Origin: Paracoccus tibetensis | Lineage (GTDB): Bacteria > Pseudomonadota > Alphaproteobacteria > Rhodobacterales > Rhodobacteraceae | NCBI RefSeq assembly: GCF_900102505.1 | Contig: NZ_FMVT01000003.1 | Coordinates: 62,001 to 126,000, forward strand | DNA length: 64,000 bases | Reading direction: 5' to 3' | Program-made: the position numbers and the translations under genes | In this document: in pieces, positions 46,634 through 57,534 of the stretch | How positions within the stretch are numbered: the stretch's first letter is position 1 | How the letters are laid out: each line of letters opens with the position of its first letter | Notes under the pieces: generated by a model | What the model saw: the letters and a program-made list of their open reading frames with translations, nothing else | Told to the model about the DNA's origin: nothing | Databases searched by the model: none

Positions 46634-47956
46634 ATGGCCGGAATACCGCACGACCACTACGAGCCCAAATCGGGCTTCGAACGCTGGTTGCACCGCCGCC
46701 TGCCGGTGGCCGGGCTCATCTACGACACGCTGATGATCCCGACGCCGAAGAACCTCAACTGGATGTGGATCTGGGGCATCGTCCTGGTCTTCAGCCTGAT
46801 GCTGCAGATCATCACCGGCATCGTCCTGGTGATGCATTACACGCCGCATGTCGACATGGCCTTCGCCAGCGTCGAGCACATCATGCGCAACGTGAACGGC
46901 GGCTACATGCTGCGCTACATCCACATGAACGGCGCCTCGCTGTTCTTCGTGGCGGTCTACCTGCACATCTTCCGCAACCTCTACTACGGCAGCTACAAGG
47001 CGCCGCGCGAGGTCACGTGGATCATCGGCATGCTGATCTACATCCTGATGATGGCGACTGCCTTCATGGGCTACGTGCTGCCCTGGGGCCAGATGTCCTT
47101 CTGGGGCGCGACCGTGATCACCGGCCTCTTCGGCGCGGTTCCGGGCGCGGGCGAGACGCTGCAGACCTGGCTGCTGGGCGGGCCGGCGGTGGACAACGCG
47201 ACGCTCAACCGCTTCTTCTCGCTGCACTACCTGCTGCCCTTCGTGATCCTGGGCCTGGTGATCGTGCACATCTGGGCCTTCCACACCACGGGCAACAACA
47301 ACCCGACCGGCGTCGAGGTCCGTCGCGGCAGCAAGGAAGAGGCGCAGAAGGACACCCTGCCCTTCTGGCCCTACTTCGTGATGAAGGACCTCTTCGCCCT
47401 GGCGCTGATCCTGGTGGTGTTCTTCGCCATCACCGCGTTCATGCCGAACTATCTGGGGCACCCGGACAACTACATCCCGGCCAACGCGTTGGCGACGCCC
47501 GCGCACATCGTGCCGGAATGGTACTTCCTGCCCTTCTACGCCATCCTGCGCGCCTTCGACGGCGACGTCTGGCTGGTGCAGCTGGTGCAGTTCGTGACCT
47601 TCGGCATCGTCGACGCCAAGTTCTTCGGCGTACTGGCGATGTTCGGGGCGATCGTGGTCATGGCGCTGGTGCCCTGGCTCGACACCTCGCGCGTGCGCTC
47701 GGGCCGCTACCGCCCGATGTTCAAGTGGTGGTTCTGGCTTCTGGCCGTGGACTTCATGGTCCTGATGTGGGTCGGCGCCATGCCGGCCGAGGGGATCTAT
47801 CCCTACATCGCCCTCGTCGCCTCGGCCTACTGGTTCGCCTATTTCCTCGTGATCCTTCCGATCCTCGGCGTGATCGAGAAGCCGGACCCCGTGCCGGCGA
47901 CGATCGAGGAAGACCACTTGGCGCATTACGACGCGCCCACGCGCATGGCCGAGTAA
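46634..47956 (+). CDS. petB: Ubiquinol-cytochrome c reductase cytochrome b
   Basis: 440 residues, about eight membrane helices. Haem-ligand segments are [14 protein letters not shown] with [19 protein letters not shown], and [20 protein letters not shown]; the quinol-oxidation PEWY motif is in [18 protein letters not shown]. It houses both quinone sites of the bc1 complex. Second gene of the fbc operon (fbcB). Confidence 0.97.
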   Translation: MAGIPHDHYEPKSGFERWLHRRLPVAGLIYDTLMIPTPKNLNWMWIWGIVLVFSLMLQIITGIVLVMHYTPHVDMAFASVEHIMRNVNGGYMLRYIHMNGASLFFVAVYLHIFRNLYYGSYKAPREVTWIIGMLIYILMMATAFMGYVLPWGQMSFWGATVITGLFGAVPGAGETLQTWLLGGPAVDNATLNRFFSLHYLLPFVILGLVIVHIWAFHTTGNNNPTGVEVRRGSKEEAQKDTLPFWPYFVMKDLFALALILVVFFAITAFMPNYLGHPDNYIPANALATPAHIVPEWYFLPFYAILRAFDGDVWLVQLVQFVTFGIVDAKFFGVLAMFGAIVVMALVPWLDTSRVRSGRYRPMFKWWFWLLAVDFMVLMWVGAMPAEGIYPYIALVASAYWFAYFLVILPILGVIEKPDPVPATIEEDHLAHYDAPTRMAE

Positions 47957-47969
47957 GGAGAGCCGAAGA

Positions 47970-49214
47970 ATGACCTTGAGAACCAAGACGCTCACGGCCG
48001 CTCTGGCCCTGACGGTGGCTGCCGGCGGCCTGACCTATGCGCAGGAAACGACGACGACGGTTCCGCTGACCCAGCCCGACGCGGCCACGCAGGAGGCTCC
48101 GGGCCAGGGGACGACCTTCGTCGCCACCCCGGCCGAGACGGACGCCGCCGCGGCGCCGGCGGAGGGCACGGCCGAGGCCGCTGCCCCCGCCGCCGAGGCA
48201 GGGGCCGACGCCGAAGCGCAGGCCGAGGCGGCCACCGAGCCCGGAACCGAGGCCGCTGCCGGTCCCGACACGGCTGATTCCGGCTCGCAGACCGAGCCCG
48301 AGGCTCCCTCGACGGATGGCGAGGGCGTCGATGCCGTGGCGATCAGCCCGGGCGGCGAGGCGGTCGTTCCCGCCGAAACCCACACCGACGTTCCGCAGGT
48401 CGAAGAGCATTTCCAGGCCGAGCAGGGCGTCGTCGAGGCCGTCGCCGGCCACGGCGAGGAGCCGCATGAAGACGACCACGGCACGGATCACGGCTACGGC
48501 CATGTCGAGGACGTGCATTTCAGCTTCGAGGGGCCGTTCGGCCGCTTCGACCAGTTCCAGCTGCAGCGCGGGCTTCAGGTCTATACCGAGGTCTGCTCGG
48601 CCTGCCACGGGCTGGAATACGTCCCGATCCGCACCCTGTCCGATCCGGCAGGGCCGGGTTTGCCCGAGGACCAGGTCCGCGCCTACGCGGCCGAACTGCT
48701 ACCGATTCTCGATCCGGCCCTGGGTGAAGAGCGGTCGCGCCTGCCGACCGACAACTTCCCCTCGATGGACGGCGACGGCATGGGGCCTGACCTCTCGCTC
48801 ATGGCGAAGGCGCGCGCGGGCTTCCACGGCCCCTACGGCCTAGGTCTGAACCAGCTGTTCCGCGGCATCGGCGGGCCGGAATACATCCACGCCCTGCTGA
48901 CCGGCTATACCGGCGAGGACTTGGAGCAGGCCGGCACGCTGCTGCACGCCAACACCGCCTTTCCGGGCGGCTGGATCAGCATGGCGCCGCCCCTGTCGGA
49001 CGACCGCGTGACCTACGAGGACGGCACCCCGGCCACGGTCGACCAGATGTCGATGGACGTCGCGGCCTTCCTGATGTGGACTGCCGAGCCGCAGCTGATG
49101 AACCGCAAGCAGGTGGGCCTCGTCTCGGTGCTGTTCCTCGTGCTGCTGACGGTGCTGCTGTACCTGACCAACAAGCGCCTCTGGGCGCCCCACAAGGTCA
49201 AGCGCAAGCACTGA
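47970..49214 (+). CDS. petC: Ubiquinol-cytochrome c reductase cytochrome c1 with acidic extension
   Basis: 414 residues. Signal peptide ([20 protein letters not shown], cleaved near TYAQ), then about 150 residues rich in Ala, Glu, Pro and Thr (roughly 26-175) before the cytochrome core. The haem c motif is [10 protein letters not shown] (CSACH at 209-213), the distal Met region is in the C-terminal half and a membrane anchor is near 385-405 ([17 protein letters not shown]). The acidic insertion is the Paracoccus trait, thought to guide cytochrome c552 docking. Third gene of the fbc operon (fbcC), 13 bp after cytochrome b; an intrinsic terminator follows. Confidence 0.96.
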   Translation: MTLRTKTLTAALALTVAAGGLTYAQETTTTVPLTQPDAATQEAPGQGTTFVATPAETDAAAAPAEGTAEAAAPAAEAGADAEAQAEAATEPGTEAAAGPDTADSGSQTEPEAPSTDGEGVDAVAISPGGEAVVPAETHTDVPQVEEHFQAEQGVVEAVAGHGEEPHEDDHGTDHGYGHVEDVHFSFEGPFGRFDQFQLQRGLQVYTEVCSACHGLEYVPIRTLSDPAGPGLPEDQVRAYAAELLPILDPALGEERSRLPTDNFPSMDGDGMGPDLSLMAKARAGFHGPYGLGLNQLFRGIGGPEYIHALLTGYTGEDLEQAGTLLHANTAFPGGWISMAPPLSDDRVTYEDGTPATVDQMSMDVAAFLMWTAEPQLMNRKQVGLVSVLFLVLLTVLLYLTNKRLWAPHKVKRKH

Positions 49215-49241
49215 TCCTGACCGGATCGCCACGCTGCCGGA

Positions 49242-49265
49242 CGCGCCCCGTTAGGGGCGCGTTTT
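49242..49265 (+). terminator. Intrinsic terminator of the fbc operon
   Basis: CGCGCCCC (49242-49249), loop GTTA, GGGGCGCG (49254-49261), then TTTT. A perfect 8-bp GC stem 28 bp past the cytochrome c1 stop. Confidence 0.85.
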
Positions 49266-49338
49266 CCATTTGTGCAGACGCTGGCTGGACAAGCGCCGCC
49301 GCCTTGCCACAGATGACCGCAAGTGAAGGAGACGGCGC

Positions 49339-50217
49339 ATGGCTATCTGGAACCTCGGTTCGATCAACATCGATCACGTCTACCGCCTCGACAGCCTGCC
49401 CCGGCCCGGCGAGACGCTGGCCTCGCGCGGCTATGCGGTGGGCCTTGGCGGCAAGGGCGCCAACCAGTCGGTCGCCGCCGCGCAGGCCGGGGCGCGGACG
49501 CGGCATCTCGGCGCGATGGGGATGCGCGACCGGTGGGTCCGCGAGCGGCTGCGGGACGCCGGCGTCGACATCGCGGGCGTGCAGCGCCTGCCGGACCATG
49601 TCACCGGCCATGCGATCATCATGGTGGACGCGACCGGCGAGAATTCGATCATCATCGACCCTGCCGCCAACCGCTCGCTGGACGAGGCGCAGCTTCTTGA
49701 GGACATGGCCGAGATGGCGGCAGGCGACCTGTTGCTGATCCAGAACGAGACCAGCTGCCAGCTCGCCGCCGCCAAGGCCGCGCGGGCACGCGGTGCGCGG
49801 GTGCTCTACTCGGCCGCGCCCTTCGATCTGGCGGCGGTGCGCGCCGTCCTGCCCGAGGTGTCGATCCTCGCCATGAACGAAGTCGAGGCGGCGCAGCTTT
49901 TCGACGCCATGCCGGGGGATCTGCCGGTCGAGGGGCTGCTGATCACCAAGGGCAGCAAGGGCGCGGAATACCGCGACCTGAAGACGGGCCAGGTGCACCA
50001 CCAGCCGGCCTTCCCCGTCACCGCCGCCGACACGACGGCCGCGGGCGACAGCTTCGCGGGCTACTTCGCGGCGGCGCTGGACGAGGGCGCCGCGATCCCG
50101 GCGGCGCTGCGGCTGGCCGCCGCTGCGGCGGCACTCAAGGTCACGCGGCAGGGGGCGGGCGACGCCATCCCCACGCGCGCCGAGGTCGAGGCCTTCCTCG
50201 CCGATCAGCCGAACTGA
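49339..50217 (+). CDS. PfkB-family carbohydrate kinase (ribokinase-like)
   Basis: 292 residues. [19 protein letters not shown] near residues 33-51 and [20 protein letters not shown] near 232-251 (anion hole with catalytic Asp) are the two PfkB signatures. N-terminal [19 protein letters not shown] is as in ribokinase. It phosphorylates a sugar, most likely ribose, but no transporter or sugar pathway gene is adjacent to fix this. The start has AAGGAG upstream. Its 3' end overlaps the convergent aroC gene by 13 bp. Confidence 0.87.
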   Translation: MAIWNLGSINIDHVYRLDSLPRPGETLASRGYAVGLGGKGANQSVAAAQAGARTRHLGAMGMRDRWVRERLRDAGVDIAGVQRLPDHVTGHAIIMVDATGENSIIIDPAANRSLDEAQLLEDMAEMAAGDLLLIQNETSCQLAAAKAARARGARVLYSAAPFDLAAVRAVLPEVSILAMNEVEAAQLFDAMPGDLPVEGLLITKGSKGAEYRDLKTGQVHHQPAFPVTAADTTAAGDSFAGYFAAALDEGAAIPAALRLAAAAAALKVTRQGAGDAIPTRAEVEAFLADQPN

Positions 50218-51320
50218 CCGTTCCCGATCTTGCCGCGCACGCCGCCGGTCTGCGCCCGGTCCATCAGCAGGTGGTCCAGGATCACGCAGGCCGCCATCGC
50301 CTCGGCCACCGGGACCGCGCGGATGCCGACGCAGGGATCGTGACGACCCTTGGTGATCACCTCGATCTCCTCCCCCCGCGCGTTGATCGAGCGGCGGGGC
50401 GTGGTGATCGAGCTGGTCGGCTTGATCGCGAAGCGCACGACGATGTCCTGCCCGGTCGAAATACCGCCGAGGATGCCGCCCGCATGATTCGACAGGTATT
50501 CCGGCCCGGCCTCGCCCATACGGATCTCGTCGGCATTCGCGACGCCCGTCAGCGCGGCCGAGGCCATCCCCTCGCCGATCTCCACCGCCTTCACCGCGTT
50601 GATCGACATCATCGCCGCCGCCAGGTCGGTGTCGAGCTTGGCATAGACCGGCGCGCCGAGGCCGGGCGGGCAGCCCTGCACGCAAACCTCCAGCGCCGCG
50701 CCGACGCTGTTCTGGTCCTTGCGGATGCCGTCGAGATAGTCCGACCAGGCCTCGACCGCTTCGGCGTCCGGCAGGAAGAACGGGTTGCTGTCCACCGCCG
50801 ACAGGTCCAGCCGCGCCCGGTCCAGCCGCATCTCGCCCATCTGAACCATGTAGCCGGTGATCCTGAGCTGCGGCACCAGCGCGCCCAGCACCGCCTGCGC
50901 GACCGCGCCCGCCGCCACCCGCGCCGCCGTCTCGCGCGCGCTGGACCTGCCGCCGCCGCGATAGTCGCGCACGCCGTATTTCAGGTGATAGGTGATGTCG
51001 GCATGTCCGGGGCGGAAGCTGGTCGCGATGTCGCCATAATCCTTAGACCGCTGGTCCGTGTTCTCGATCATCAACTGGATCGAGGTGCCGGTGGTCACTC
51101 CCTCGAAGACGCCCGAGAGGATGCGGACCTGGTCCGGCTCGCGCCGCTGCGTCGTGTGCTTGGAGGTCCCCGGCCGGCGGCGGTTGAGGAAGCGCTGGAT
51201 ATAGGCCTCGTCCAGCGGCACGCCCGGGGGCACGCCGTCGACGGTGGCGCCGAGCGCGGGCCCGTGGCTTTCGCCCCAGGTGGTGAAGCGGAACAGTCGT
51301 CCGAAGGTGTTGAAGCTCAT
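50205..51320 (-). CDS. aroC: Chorismate synthase AroC
   Basis: 371 residues. [20 protein letters not shown] at the N-terminus, [38 protein letters not shown] and [20 protein letters not shown] are chorismate synthase signatures. It converts EPSP to chorismate with reduced FMN. The start codon overlaps the mutS stop by 4 bp, so translation is coupled to the mismatch-repair gene; no functional link is known. Confidence 0.96.
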   Translation of the reverse strand: MSFNTFGRLFRFTTWGESHGPALGATVDGVPPGVPLDEAYIQRFLNRRRPGTSKHTTQRREPDQVRILSGVFEGVTTGTSIQLMIENTDQRSKDYGDIATSFRPGHADITYHLKYGVRDYRGGGRSSARETAARVAAGAVAQAVLGALVPQLRITGYMVQMGEMRLDRARLDLSAVDSNPFFLPDAEAVEAWSDYLDGIRKDQNSVGAALEVCVQGCPPGLGAPVYAKLDTDLAAAMMSINAVKAVEIGEGMASAALTGVANADEIRMGEAGPEYLSNHAGGILGGISTGQDIVVRFAIKPTSSITTPRRSINARGEEIEVITKGRHDPCVGIRAVPVAEAMAACVILDHLLMDRAQTGGVRGKIGNGQFG

Positions 51321-53950
51321 GGGGCTGTCTCCTCGGACAGTGCTTTCAGCTCGTAGATCAGGTCCAGCGCCTCGCGCGGGCTGAGGGCGTCGGGATGGAC
51401 CGCCTTCAGCTTGGCGTCCAGCGGGCGGCTCTTGGGCGCGGGCGGCGGAGGCGCTGCGCGGAACAGCGGCAGGTCGTCGATCAGCGCCGCCGGCCGCGCC
51501 GCCCCCTCGCGCTCGCCCGACTCGAGTGCGTCGAGCACCGCGCGGGCGCGTTCAACGACCAAGGCCGGCAGGCCCGCCAGCCGCGCGACCTGCACGCCAT
51601 AGCTGCGATCGGCCGCGCCCTTGCGGACCTCGTGGAGGAAGATCACCTCGCCCTCCCATTCCCGGACGGCAACGGTGGCGTTCTCGACCCCGTCAAGCTT
51701 GGCCGAAAGCGCCGTCATCTCGTGGTAATGCGTGGCGAAAAGCGCGCGGCAGCGATTGACCGCCTGCAGATGCTCCATCACCGCCCAGGCAATCGAGAGC
51801 CCGTCCCAGGTCGCCGTGCCCCGCCCGATCTCGTCGAGGATCACCAGCGCCCGGTCGTCGGCCTGGTTGAGGATCGCCGCCGTCTCGACCATCTCGACCA
51901 TGAAGGTGGACCGGCCGCGCGCCAGATCGTCCGCCGCCCCAACGCGGCTGAAAAGCTGGCTGACGAGGCCGACATGCGCCGCCCGCGCCGGCACGAAGGC
52001 CCCGGCCTGCGCCAGGACAGCGATCAGCGCGTTCTGGCGCAGGAAGGTCGATTTGCCCGCCATGTTCGGGCCGGTCAGCAGCCAGATGGCCGGGGTCGCG
52101 CCGCTCGTCAGCGCGCAGTCGTTTGCGACGAAGCTGCCCGCCTTGCGCTTCAGCGCGCGTTCGACGACCGGGTGCCGGCCGCCCTCGATGCTGAAGGCGC
52201 GGCTGTCGTCCACGCGCGGGCGCACCCAGCCCTCGCCCGAGGCGAGGTCGGCGAAGGCGCCGGCGAGGTCGATCTCGGCCAGCGCCCGCGCCGCCTGCCC
52301 GATGGGCGCCGCCTGCTCGAGGATCGCGGCGCGGAGCCGCTCGAAGATGCCACGCTCGATCTCCAGCGCGCGGTCGCGGGCGTTGAGGATGCGGGTCTCC
52401 AGCTCCGACAGCTCGACCGTCGTGAAGCGGATCTGATTGGCGGTGGTCTGGCGGTGGATGAAGCGCTCGGGCCGGGCCAGCATCCGCTCGGCATGGGTGG
52501 TCGTCGTCTCGATGAAGTAGCCCAGCACGTTGTTATGCTTGATCTTCAGGCTGGGGATGCCGGCCTCCGTGGCGTAGTCGGCCTGCATCCCGGCGATGAC
52601 GCCGCGCCCCTCGTCCCGCAGGCGGCGGGTCTGATCGAGGTCGTGGTCATAGCCCTCCGCCACGAAGCCGCCGTCGCGGGCCAGAAGTGGCGGCTCGGCG
52701 ACCAGCGCCTGGTCCAGCAGGTCGGTCAGCGCGTCATGGCCGACCAGATCGCGCGCGGACGCGGCCAGCACCTGCGGCGCGTCCTCCGGCAGGCGTGCGG
52801 CGATCTGCGCGCCCTGCGCCAACCCGTTGCGGATCGCGGCCAGATCGCGCGGCCCGCCCCGCTCCAGCGCCAGCCGCGACAGCGCCCGGTCCATGTCCGG
52901 CACCCGCGCCAGCGCCGCGCGCAGGTCCGACAGCAGCCGGGCGTCGGCGGCCAGCGCCTCCACCGCATCGTGGCGCGCATGGATCAGCGGCAGGTCGCGG
53001 GACGGCGCGCTGATGCGCCGCTCCAGCAGCCGCGCACCGGCCGCCGTCACCGTGCGGTCGATGGCCGACAGAAGCGAGCCCTCGCGCCCTCCCGACAGCG
53101 CCTGCGTCAGCTCCAGATTGCGCCGGGTCGCGGCGTCGATCTGCATCGCGCCGCCCGCCCGTTCCCGGACAGGCGGGCGCAGCAGCGGCAGCTTGCCCTT
53201 CTGCGTCAGCTCCAGATAGTCGACGATCGCGCCCATGGCCGACAGCTCGGCCCGCCCGAACGTCCCGAAGCCGTCCAGCGTCTCGACCCCGTAGAGCGCA
53301 CAGAGCCGCCGCGCCCCCGCTGCGCTGTCGAAGGCGCTGGCGTGAAGATCGGTCAGCGCCGCCCCGGCCTCGGCCACCAGATCATCGAGGCCGGGGGCGC
53401 AGGTCACCACCTCGCGCGCGGTCAGCCGCGCCAGCTCGGGCGCGAGGCGCGGCAGGGGGCAGTCCATCACCGAAAAGGCGCCGGTCGAGATGTCGACCCA
53501 GGCCAAAGCGCCCTCGTCCCGGATCAGCGCGTAGGCGGCGAGGTAGTTGTGCCGCCGCGCCTCCAGGAGCGATTCCTCGGTCAGCGTGCCGGGCGTCACC
53601 AGCCGCACCACGTCGCGGGCCACGACCGACTTGCTGCCGCGCTTCCTGGCCTCGGCCGGGTCCTCCATTTGCTCGGCGATGGCGACGCGGAAGCCCTTGC
53701 GGATCAGCGTCAAGAGGTAGCTCTCGGCGGCATGGACCGGCACGCCGCACATCGGGATCGGCTCGCCCAGATGCGTGCCGCGCTTGGTCAGCGCGATGTC
53801 CAGCGCGGCCGCCGCCGCCACCGCGTCGTCGAAGAACATCTCGTAGAAATCGCCCATCCGGTAGAACAGCAGCGCGCCGGGATTGGCGTCCCGGATCGCG
53901 AGATACTGCGCCATCATCGGCGTTGGCTGGTCGGTCATGTCCTTCGTCAT
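51317..53950 (-). CDS. mutS: DNA mismatch repair protein MutS
   Basis: 877 residues. Mismatch-binding domain near the N-terminus with [20 protein letters not shown] then [13 protein letters not shown] (contains the Phe-x-Glu mismatch contact), a clamp region, and the ABC-type ATPase with [20 protein letters not shown] (Walker A), [15 protein letters not shown] (signature) and [20 protein letters not shown] (Walker B) and a HYHEMTAL switch histidine. The start is 53950; the in-frame ATG at 53938 is possible. It is divergent from the TPP riboswitch and thiBPQ. Confidence 0.96.
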   Translation of the reverse strand: MTKDMTDQPTPMMAQYLAIRDANPGALLFYRMGDFYEMFFDDAVAAAAALDIALTKRGTHLGEPIPMCGVPVHAAESYLLTLIRKGFRVAIAEQMEDPAEARKRGSKSVVARDVVRLVTPGTLTEESLLEARRHNYLAAYALIRDEGALAWVDISTGAFSVMDCPLPRLAPELARLTAREVVTCAPGLDDLVAEAGAALTDLHASAFDSAAGARRLCALYGVETLDGFGTFGRAELSAMGAIVDYLELTQKGKLPLLRPPVRERAGGAMQIDAATRRNLELTQALSGGREGSLLSAIDRTVTAAGARLLERRISAPSRDLPLIHARHDAVEALAADARLLSDLRAALARVPDMDRALSRLALERGGPRDLAAIRNGLAQGAQIAARLPEDAPQVLAASARDLVGHDALTDLLDQALVAEPPLLARDGGFVAEGYDHDLDQTRRLRDEGRGVIAGMQADYATEAGIPSLKIKHNNVLGYFIETTTTHAERMLARPERFIHRQTTANQIRFTTVELSELETRILNARDRALEIERGIFERLRAAILEQAAPIGQAARALAEIDLAGAFADLASGEGWVRPRVDDSRAFSIEGGRHPVVERALKRKAGSFVANDCALTSGATPAIWLLTGPNMAGKSTFLRQNALIAVLAQAGAFVPARAAHVGLVSQLFSRVGAADDLARGRSTFMVEMVETAAILNQADDRALVILDEIGRGTATWDGLSIAWAVMEHLQAVNRCRALFATHYHEMTALSAKLDGVENATVAVREWEGEVIFLHEVRKGAADRSYGVQVARLAGLPALVVERARAVLDALESGEREGAARPAALIDDLPLFRAAPPPPAPKSRPLDAKLKAVHPDALSPREALDLIYELKALSEETAP

Positions 53951-54002
53951 GGCCGCGTTCTAGCGGCTTGCACGCGACCGGGAAACCTCTACATTCATGG
54001 CC

Positions 54003-54088
54003 TACCTCGGGGTGCCCTTATGGCTGAGACGCGCAAGCGGACCCGTTGAACCTGATCCGGCTCACACCGGCGGAGGGAAGGTCGCGCA
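54003..54088 (+). promoter_or_regulatory. TPP riboswitch (THI element) controlling thiBPQ
   Basis: The conserved thi-box bases are present: CTCGGGGTGCCC, GGCTGAGA, ACCCGTTGAACCTGATCCGG, CTCACACCGG and CGGAGGGAAGG. These form the P1-P5 junctions that bind thiamine pyrophosphate. It stands directly upstream of a thiamine-type ABC operon, as expected. The downstream expression platform is described separately. Confidence 0.95.
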
Positions 54089-54118
54089 CTCCTTCTTTTC
54101 GATCACCCAAAAGAGGAG
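54089..54118 (+). promoter_or_regulatory. Shine-Dalgarno-sequestering hairpin of the TPP riboswitch
   Basis: CTCCTTCTTTT (54089-54099) can pair with AAAAGAGGAG (54109-54118), with one bulge and a 9-nt loop, covering the GAGGAG ribosome-binding site of thiB. This suggests translational OFF control when TPP is bound. There is no U-run to make it a terminator. Confidence 0.7.
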
Positions 54119-54124
54119 GCGCCC

Positions 54125-55090
54125 ATGCGTACCGCCCTTGCCTTGCTGCTTCTGGCGACCCCCGCCGCCGCGCAGGACCGCGTGCTGACCATCTATGCCG
54201 AGGATTACGTCGCCAGCGAATGGGGCCCCGGCCCCGCCATCAAGTCCGGCTTCGAGGCCTTCTGCGACTGCGAGCTGCGCTTCGTCACCGGCGACATCCT
54301 GCCCCGCCTGCTGATGGAGGGCGAGGGGACCGAGGCCGACGTGGTCTTCGGGCTGAACACCGACGTTCTGGCCCGCGCCCGCGCCTCGGGGCTGTTCGCG
54401 CCGCACGGGCAGGACACGTCCGACATGTCGCTGCCGATCGAATGGACCGACGAGATCTTCCTGCCCTACAACTGGGGCGAGACGGCCTTCGTCTATGACG
54501 AGACGCGGCTGGATAACCCGCCCGCCAGCTTCGACGAGCTGCTGGACGCGGATGTCCGCATCGTGATCCAGGACCCGCGCAGCTCGATCTCGGGCCTCGC
54601 GCTGCTTCTGTGGGTCAAGCAGGTCTATGGGGATGAGGCGCCCGAGGCTTGGGCGAAGCTTGCGCCCAAGGTGCTGACGGTGACGCGCGGCTGGTCGGAA
54701 AGCTACGGCATGTTCACCAGCGGCGAGGCGGACATGGTGCTGTCCTACACGACCTCGCCCGCCTATCACATCGCCGCCGAGGACGACCTGACGAAGAAGG
54801 CCGCGATCTTCCCCGAGGGGCATTACTTCATGACCGAGGTCGCCGCCCAGCTGGCCGGCACCGACCAGCCCGAGCTGGCGCAGCAGTTCATGGACTGGAT
54901 CCTGACGCCCGAGTTCCAGGCCGAGATCCCGCTGGCCAACTGGTCCCTTCCCGCGAAACTTCCCGAGGCGGACTGGCCCGAGGTGATGCGCGATCTGCCC
55001 CGTCCCGAAGTGACGCTGTTCTATTCCGAGGACGAGGCCGAGGCGCTGCGCCAGCCTGCGCTGGACGAATGGCTGCGCGCCTTCAACTAG
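54125..55090 (+). CDS. thiB: Thiamine/TPP ABC transporter substrate-binding protein ThiB
   Basis: 321 residues. Signal peptide MRTALALLLLATPAAAQ, then VLTIYAEDYVASEWGPG, CDCELRFVTGD and VVFGLNTDVLARARASGLF, as in periplasmic ThiB. Conserved WTDEIFLPYNWGETAFVYDE and later GWSESYGMFTSGEADMVLSY line the ligand site. It binds thiamine, its monophosphate or TPP in the periplasm and delivers it to ThiPQ. GAGGAGG precedes the ATG. The downstream thiP ATG lies inside its end (22-bp overlap). Confidence 0.95.
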   Translation: MRTALALLLLATPAAAQDRVLTIYAEDYVASEWGPGPAIKSGFEAFCDCELRFVTGDILPRLLMEGEGTEADVVFGLNTDVLARARASGLFAPHGQDTSDMSLPIEWTDEIFLPYNWGETAFVYDETRLDNPPASFDELLDADVRIVIQDPRSSISGLALLLWVKQVYGDEAPEAWAKLAPKVLTVTRGWSESYGMFTSGEADMVLSYTTSPAYHIAAEDDLTKKAAIFPEGHYFMTEVAAQLAGTDQPELAQQFMDWILTPEFQAEIPLANWSLPAKLPEADWPEVMRDLPRPEVTLFYSEDEAEALRQPALDEWLRAFN

Positions 55091-56604
55091 GCCATCTGGT
55101 CGCCGCCTTCCTCGCCGCCGGCATCCTCGGGACGCTGGCGGCGGTCGCATGGTTCGCGGGCGGCCTTGGCGGCCTGACCGAGTGGGACTGGCGCGCCGTG
55201 CGCTTCACCCTGTGGCAGGCGGCGCTGTCGGCAACCCTGTCCGCGCTGCTGGCGGTCCCGGTCGCCCGCGCGCTGGCCCGCCGCCGCTTCCGCGGCCGCG
55301 GGTTGCTGGTCACGCTGCTGGGCGCCCCCTTCATCCTGCCGGTCATCGTCGCGATCATGGGCCTCATTGCCATCTTCGGCCGCAACGGCGCCCTGAACGA
55401 GGGGCTGCGCGCGCTCGGCCTGCCCGAGATCGGCATCTACGGCTGGCAGGGCGTGATCCTGGCGCATGTCTTCTTCAATCTGCCGCTTTCGGTGCGCCTG
55501 ATCCTGCAGGGCTGGCAGGCGATCCCGGCCGAGCGCTTCCGCCTGGCCGCCAGCCTCGGCTTCGCCCCCCGCGACATCGCCCGGCACCTCGAGCGCCCGA
55601 TGCTGCGCGAGGTGCTGCCGGGCGTCTGGCTGGCCGTGTTCCTCGTCTGCCTGACCTCGTTCACGGTGGCGCTCGCCCTCGGCGGCGGTCCGCGCGCCAC
55701 CACGGTCGAGCTGGCCATCTACCAGGCCTTCCGCTTCGACTTCGACCTCGGTCGGGCGGCGACGCTTGGGCTCGTGCAGATCGCGCTCTGCATCGGCGCG
55801 CTGCTGGCCGCGCGATGGATCGCGGTACCCGCGGGCTTCGGGGCCGGGATGGACACGGCGCATGCGCCGCCTGCGCCGGCCGGTTGGCGGCGTTGGGCGG
55901 ACGTTGTTGTGATCACGGCGGCCGCGGCCTTCCTGCTGCTGCCGCTGAGCGCCGTGATCGCCAGCGGCCTGCCGCGGATCGCCCAGCTGCCGGCCGAGGT
56001 CTGGGACGCCGCCTGGCGCTCGGTCATCATGGCGGTGATCTCGGCGCTGCTGTCGATGGCCGCTTGCCTCGCGCTGGCCCTGACCGTCGCCCGCAGCGGC
56101 GCGCGGTGGGTCGAGACGGCGGGCATGGCGCCTCTGATCGCCTCGCCGCTGGTTCTGGGAACGGGCCTCTTCATTCTCCTGCGCGGGATTGCCAGCCCGC
56201 AGCAGATGGCGCTGCCGGTGACCGTGGCGATCAACGCGGCGATGGCGCTGCCCTTCGGTCTGCGCGCCCTGATCCCGGCGGCGCGGACGCTTCAGGCGGA
56301 CTACGGGCGGCTCGCGGCCTCGCTGGACCTGCGCGGATGGGCGCGGCTGCGGCACCTGACCCTGCCGCGCCTCGCCCGGCCGCTCGGCTTTGCCGGAGGG
56401 CTGGCGGCCGCGCTGGCGATGGGCGATCTGGGTGTGATCACGCTGTTCGCGACGGACCAGCCGACGCTGCCCCTGAAGCTCTACCAGCTGATGAACAGCT
56501 ACCGGATGGCGGATGCGGCGGCGGCCTCGGTCCTGCTGATGGCGCTCAGCTTCGCCCTCTTCTGGGCCTTCGACCGCGGAGGGCGCCTTGAGCCTGACCC
56601 TTGA
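55069..56604 (+). CDS. thiP: Thiamine ABC transporter permease ThiP
   Basis: 511 residues, double-length permease with about twelve membrane segments and two EAA-type loops (AASLGFAPRDIARHLERPM and AASLDLRGWARLRHLTLPR). The fused two-domain form is normal for ThiP. I place the start at the ATG 55069 (MAARLQLGHL), which overlaps thiB by 22 bp; no other ATG, GTG or TTG lies between it and the first membrane segment, so this start is well supported. thiQ begins before its stop. Confidence 0.9.
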   Translation: MAARLQLGHLVAAFLAAGILGTLAAVAWFAGGLGGLTEWDWRAVRFTLWQAALSATLSALLAVPVARALARRRFRGRGLLVTLLGAPFILPVIVAIMGLIAIFGRNGALNEGLRALGLPEIGIYGWQGVILAHVFFNLPLSVRLILQGWQAIPAERFRLAASLGFAPRDIARHLERPMLREVLPGVWLAVFLVCLTSFTVALALGGGPRATTVELAIYQAFRFDFDLGRAATLGLVQIALCIGALLAARWIAVPAGFGAGMDTAHAPPAPAGWRRWADVVVITAAAAFLLLPLSAVIASGLPRIAQLPAEVWDAAWRSVIMAVISALLSMAACLALALTVARSGARWVETAGMAPLIASPLVLGTGLFILLRGIASPQQMALPVTVAINAAMALPFGLRALIPAARTLQADYGRLAASLDLRGWARLRHLTLPRLARPLGFAGGLAAALAMGDLGVITLFATDQPTLPLKLYQLMNSYRMADAAAASVLLMALSFALFWAFDRGGRLEPDP

Positions 56605-57283
56605 GAGCATCCTGATCCGGCAGGGCGAGTTCGCGCTGGCGGCCGACCTGACCCTGCCCGCCGGCGGCCGCTTCGCGGTGATCGGTGCCTCTGGCTCGGG
56701 GAAGTCGACGCTCCTGTCGCTGATCGGCGGCTTCCTTGCGCCCGAGGCCGGGCGCGTCCTGTGGTCCGGGCGTGACATCACGGCGCTGCCGCCGGGCCAG
56801 CGGCCGGTCTCGACCCTTTTCCAGAGCCACAACCTCTTCCCGCACCTGACGGTGGCGCAGAATGTCGGGATGGGCCTGCGCGCCGATCTTCGTCTCGACG
56901 CTGCGCAGAAGGCCCGCGTCACCGCGAGCCTGGCCGAGGTCGGGCTGGAGGGGATGGAGGCCCGCCGCCCCGCCGCCCTGTCGGGTGGCCAGCAGAGCCG
57001 CGTCGCCCTAGCCCGCGTCCTGCTGCGCGACCGCGACATCCTGCTGCTGGACGAGCCGTTTTCGGCGCTTGGGCCGGCGCTGAAGTCCGAGATGCTGGCC
57101 CTGCTGGCGCGCATCGCCGAGCGCACCGGCGCGACGGTGCTGATGGTCACCCACGATCCGGCCGACGCCCGCGCCTTCGCCCCCGAGACGCTGCTGGTCG
57201 AGGCCGGTCGCGTCCACCCGCCGCAGCCGACCGCGGCCCTGCTGGACAACCCGCCACCGGGCCTGCGCGCCTATCTCGGCTGA
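56588..57283 (+). CDS. thiQ: Thiamine ABC transporter ATP-binding protein ThiQ
   Basis: 231 residues. Walker [18 protein letters not shown], signature [20 protein letters not shown], Walker [13 protein letters not shown] and switch MVTHDPADA. It powers thiamine uptake through ThiBP. The start is a TTG at 56588, with GGAGGG right before it, overlapping thiP by 17 bp. The last gene of the operon; a tRNA gene follows after 45 bp. Confidence 0.94.
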   Translation: MSLTLESILIRQGEFALAADLTLPAGGRFAVIGASGSGKSTLLSLIGGFLAPEAGRVLWSGRDITALPPGQRPVSTLFQSHNLFPHLTVAQNVGMGLRADLRLDAAQKARVTASLAEVGLEGMEARRPAALSGGQQSRVALARVLLRDRDILLLDEPFSALGPALKSEMLALLARIAERTGATVLMVTHDPADARAFAPETLLVEAGRVHPPQPTAALLDNPPPGLRAYLG

Positions 57284-57290
57284 CGGCGGC

Positions 57291-57318
57291 TTGACATTGC
57301 CGCGCCGGTTTGTATGGA
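57291..57318 (+). promoter_or_regulatory. Promoter of tRNA-Ala
   Basis: TTGACA (57291-57296), 16-bp spacer, TATGGA (57313-57318). The -35 is a perfect sigma70 consensus, placed about 10 bp before the tRNA start. It also lies just after the thiQ stop. Confidence 0.65.
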
Positions 57319-57328
57319 TCGCCGCGTT

Positions 57329-57404
<76 letters not shown>

Positions 57405-57534
57405 GTTTCTCCAAGCTGATGATCACAGGGCGCAAGGCTTTCGCCTGCCGCGCCCGGCAAAAGTTCAACGAAGCATTACACCACCTGCAGCCTGTTCGCG
57501 TGTAGTTTCGCCCTGTTCTTTAACTTGGGTGTAC

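Noticed and set aside
46523..47995. 490-codon minus-strand frame opposite cytochrome b
   Set aside because: No domain, His/Asp/Arg-rich shadow; cytochrome b is certain on the plus strand.
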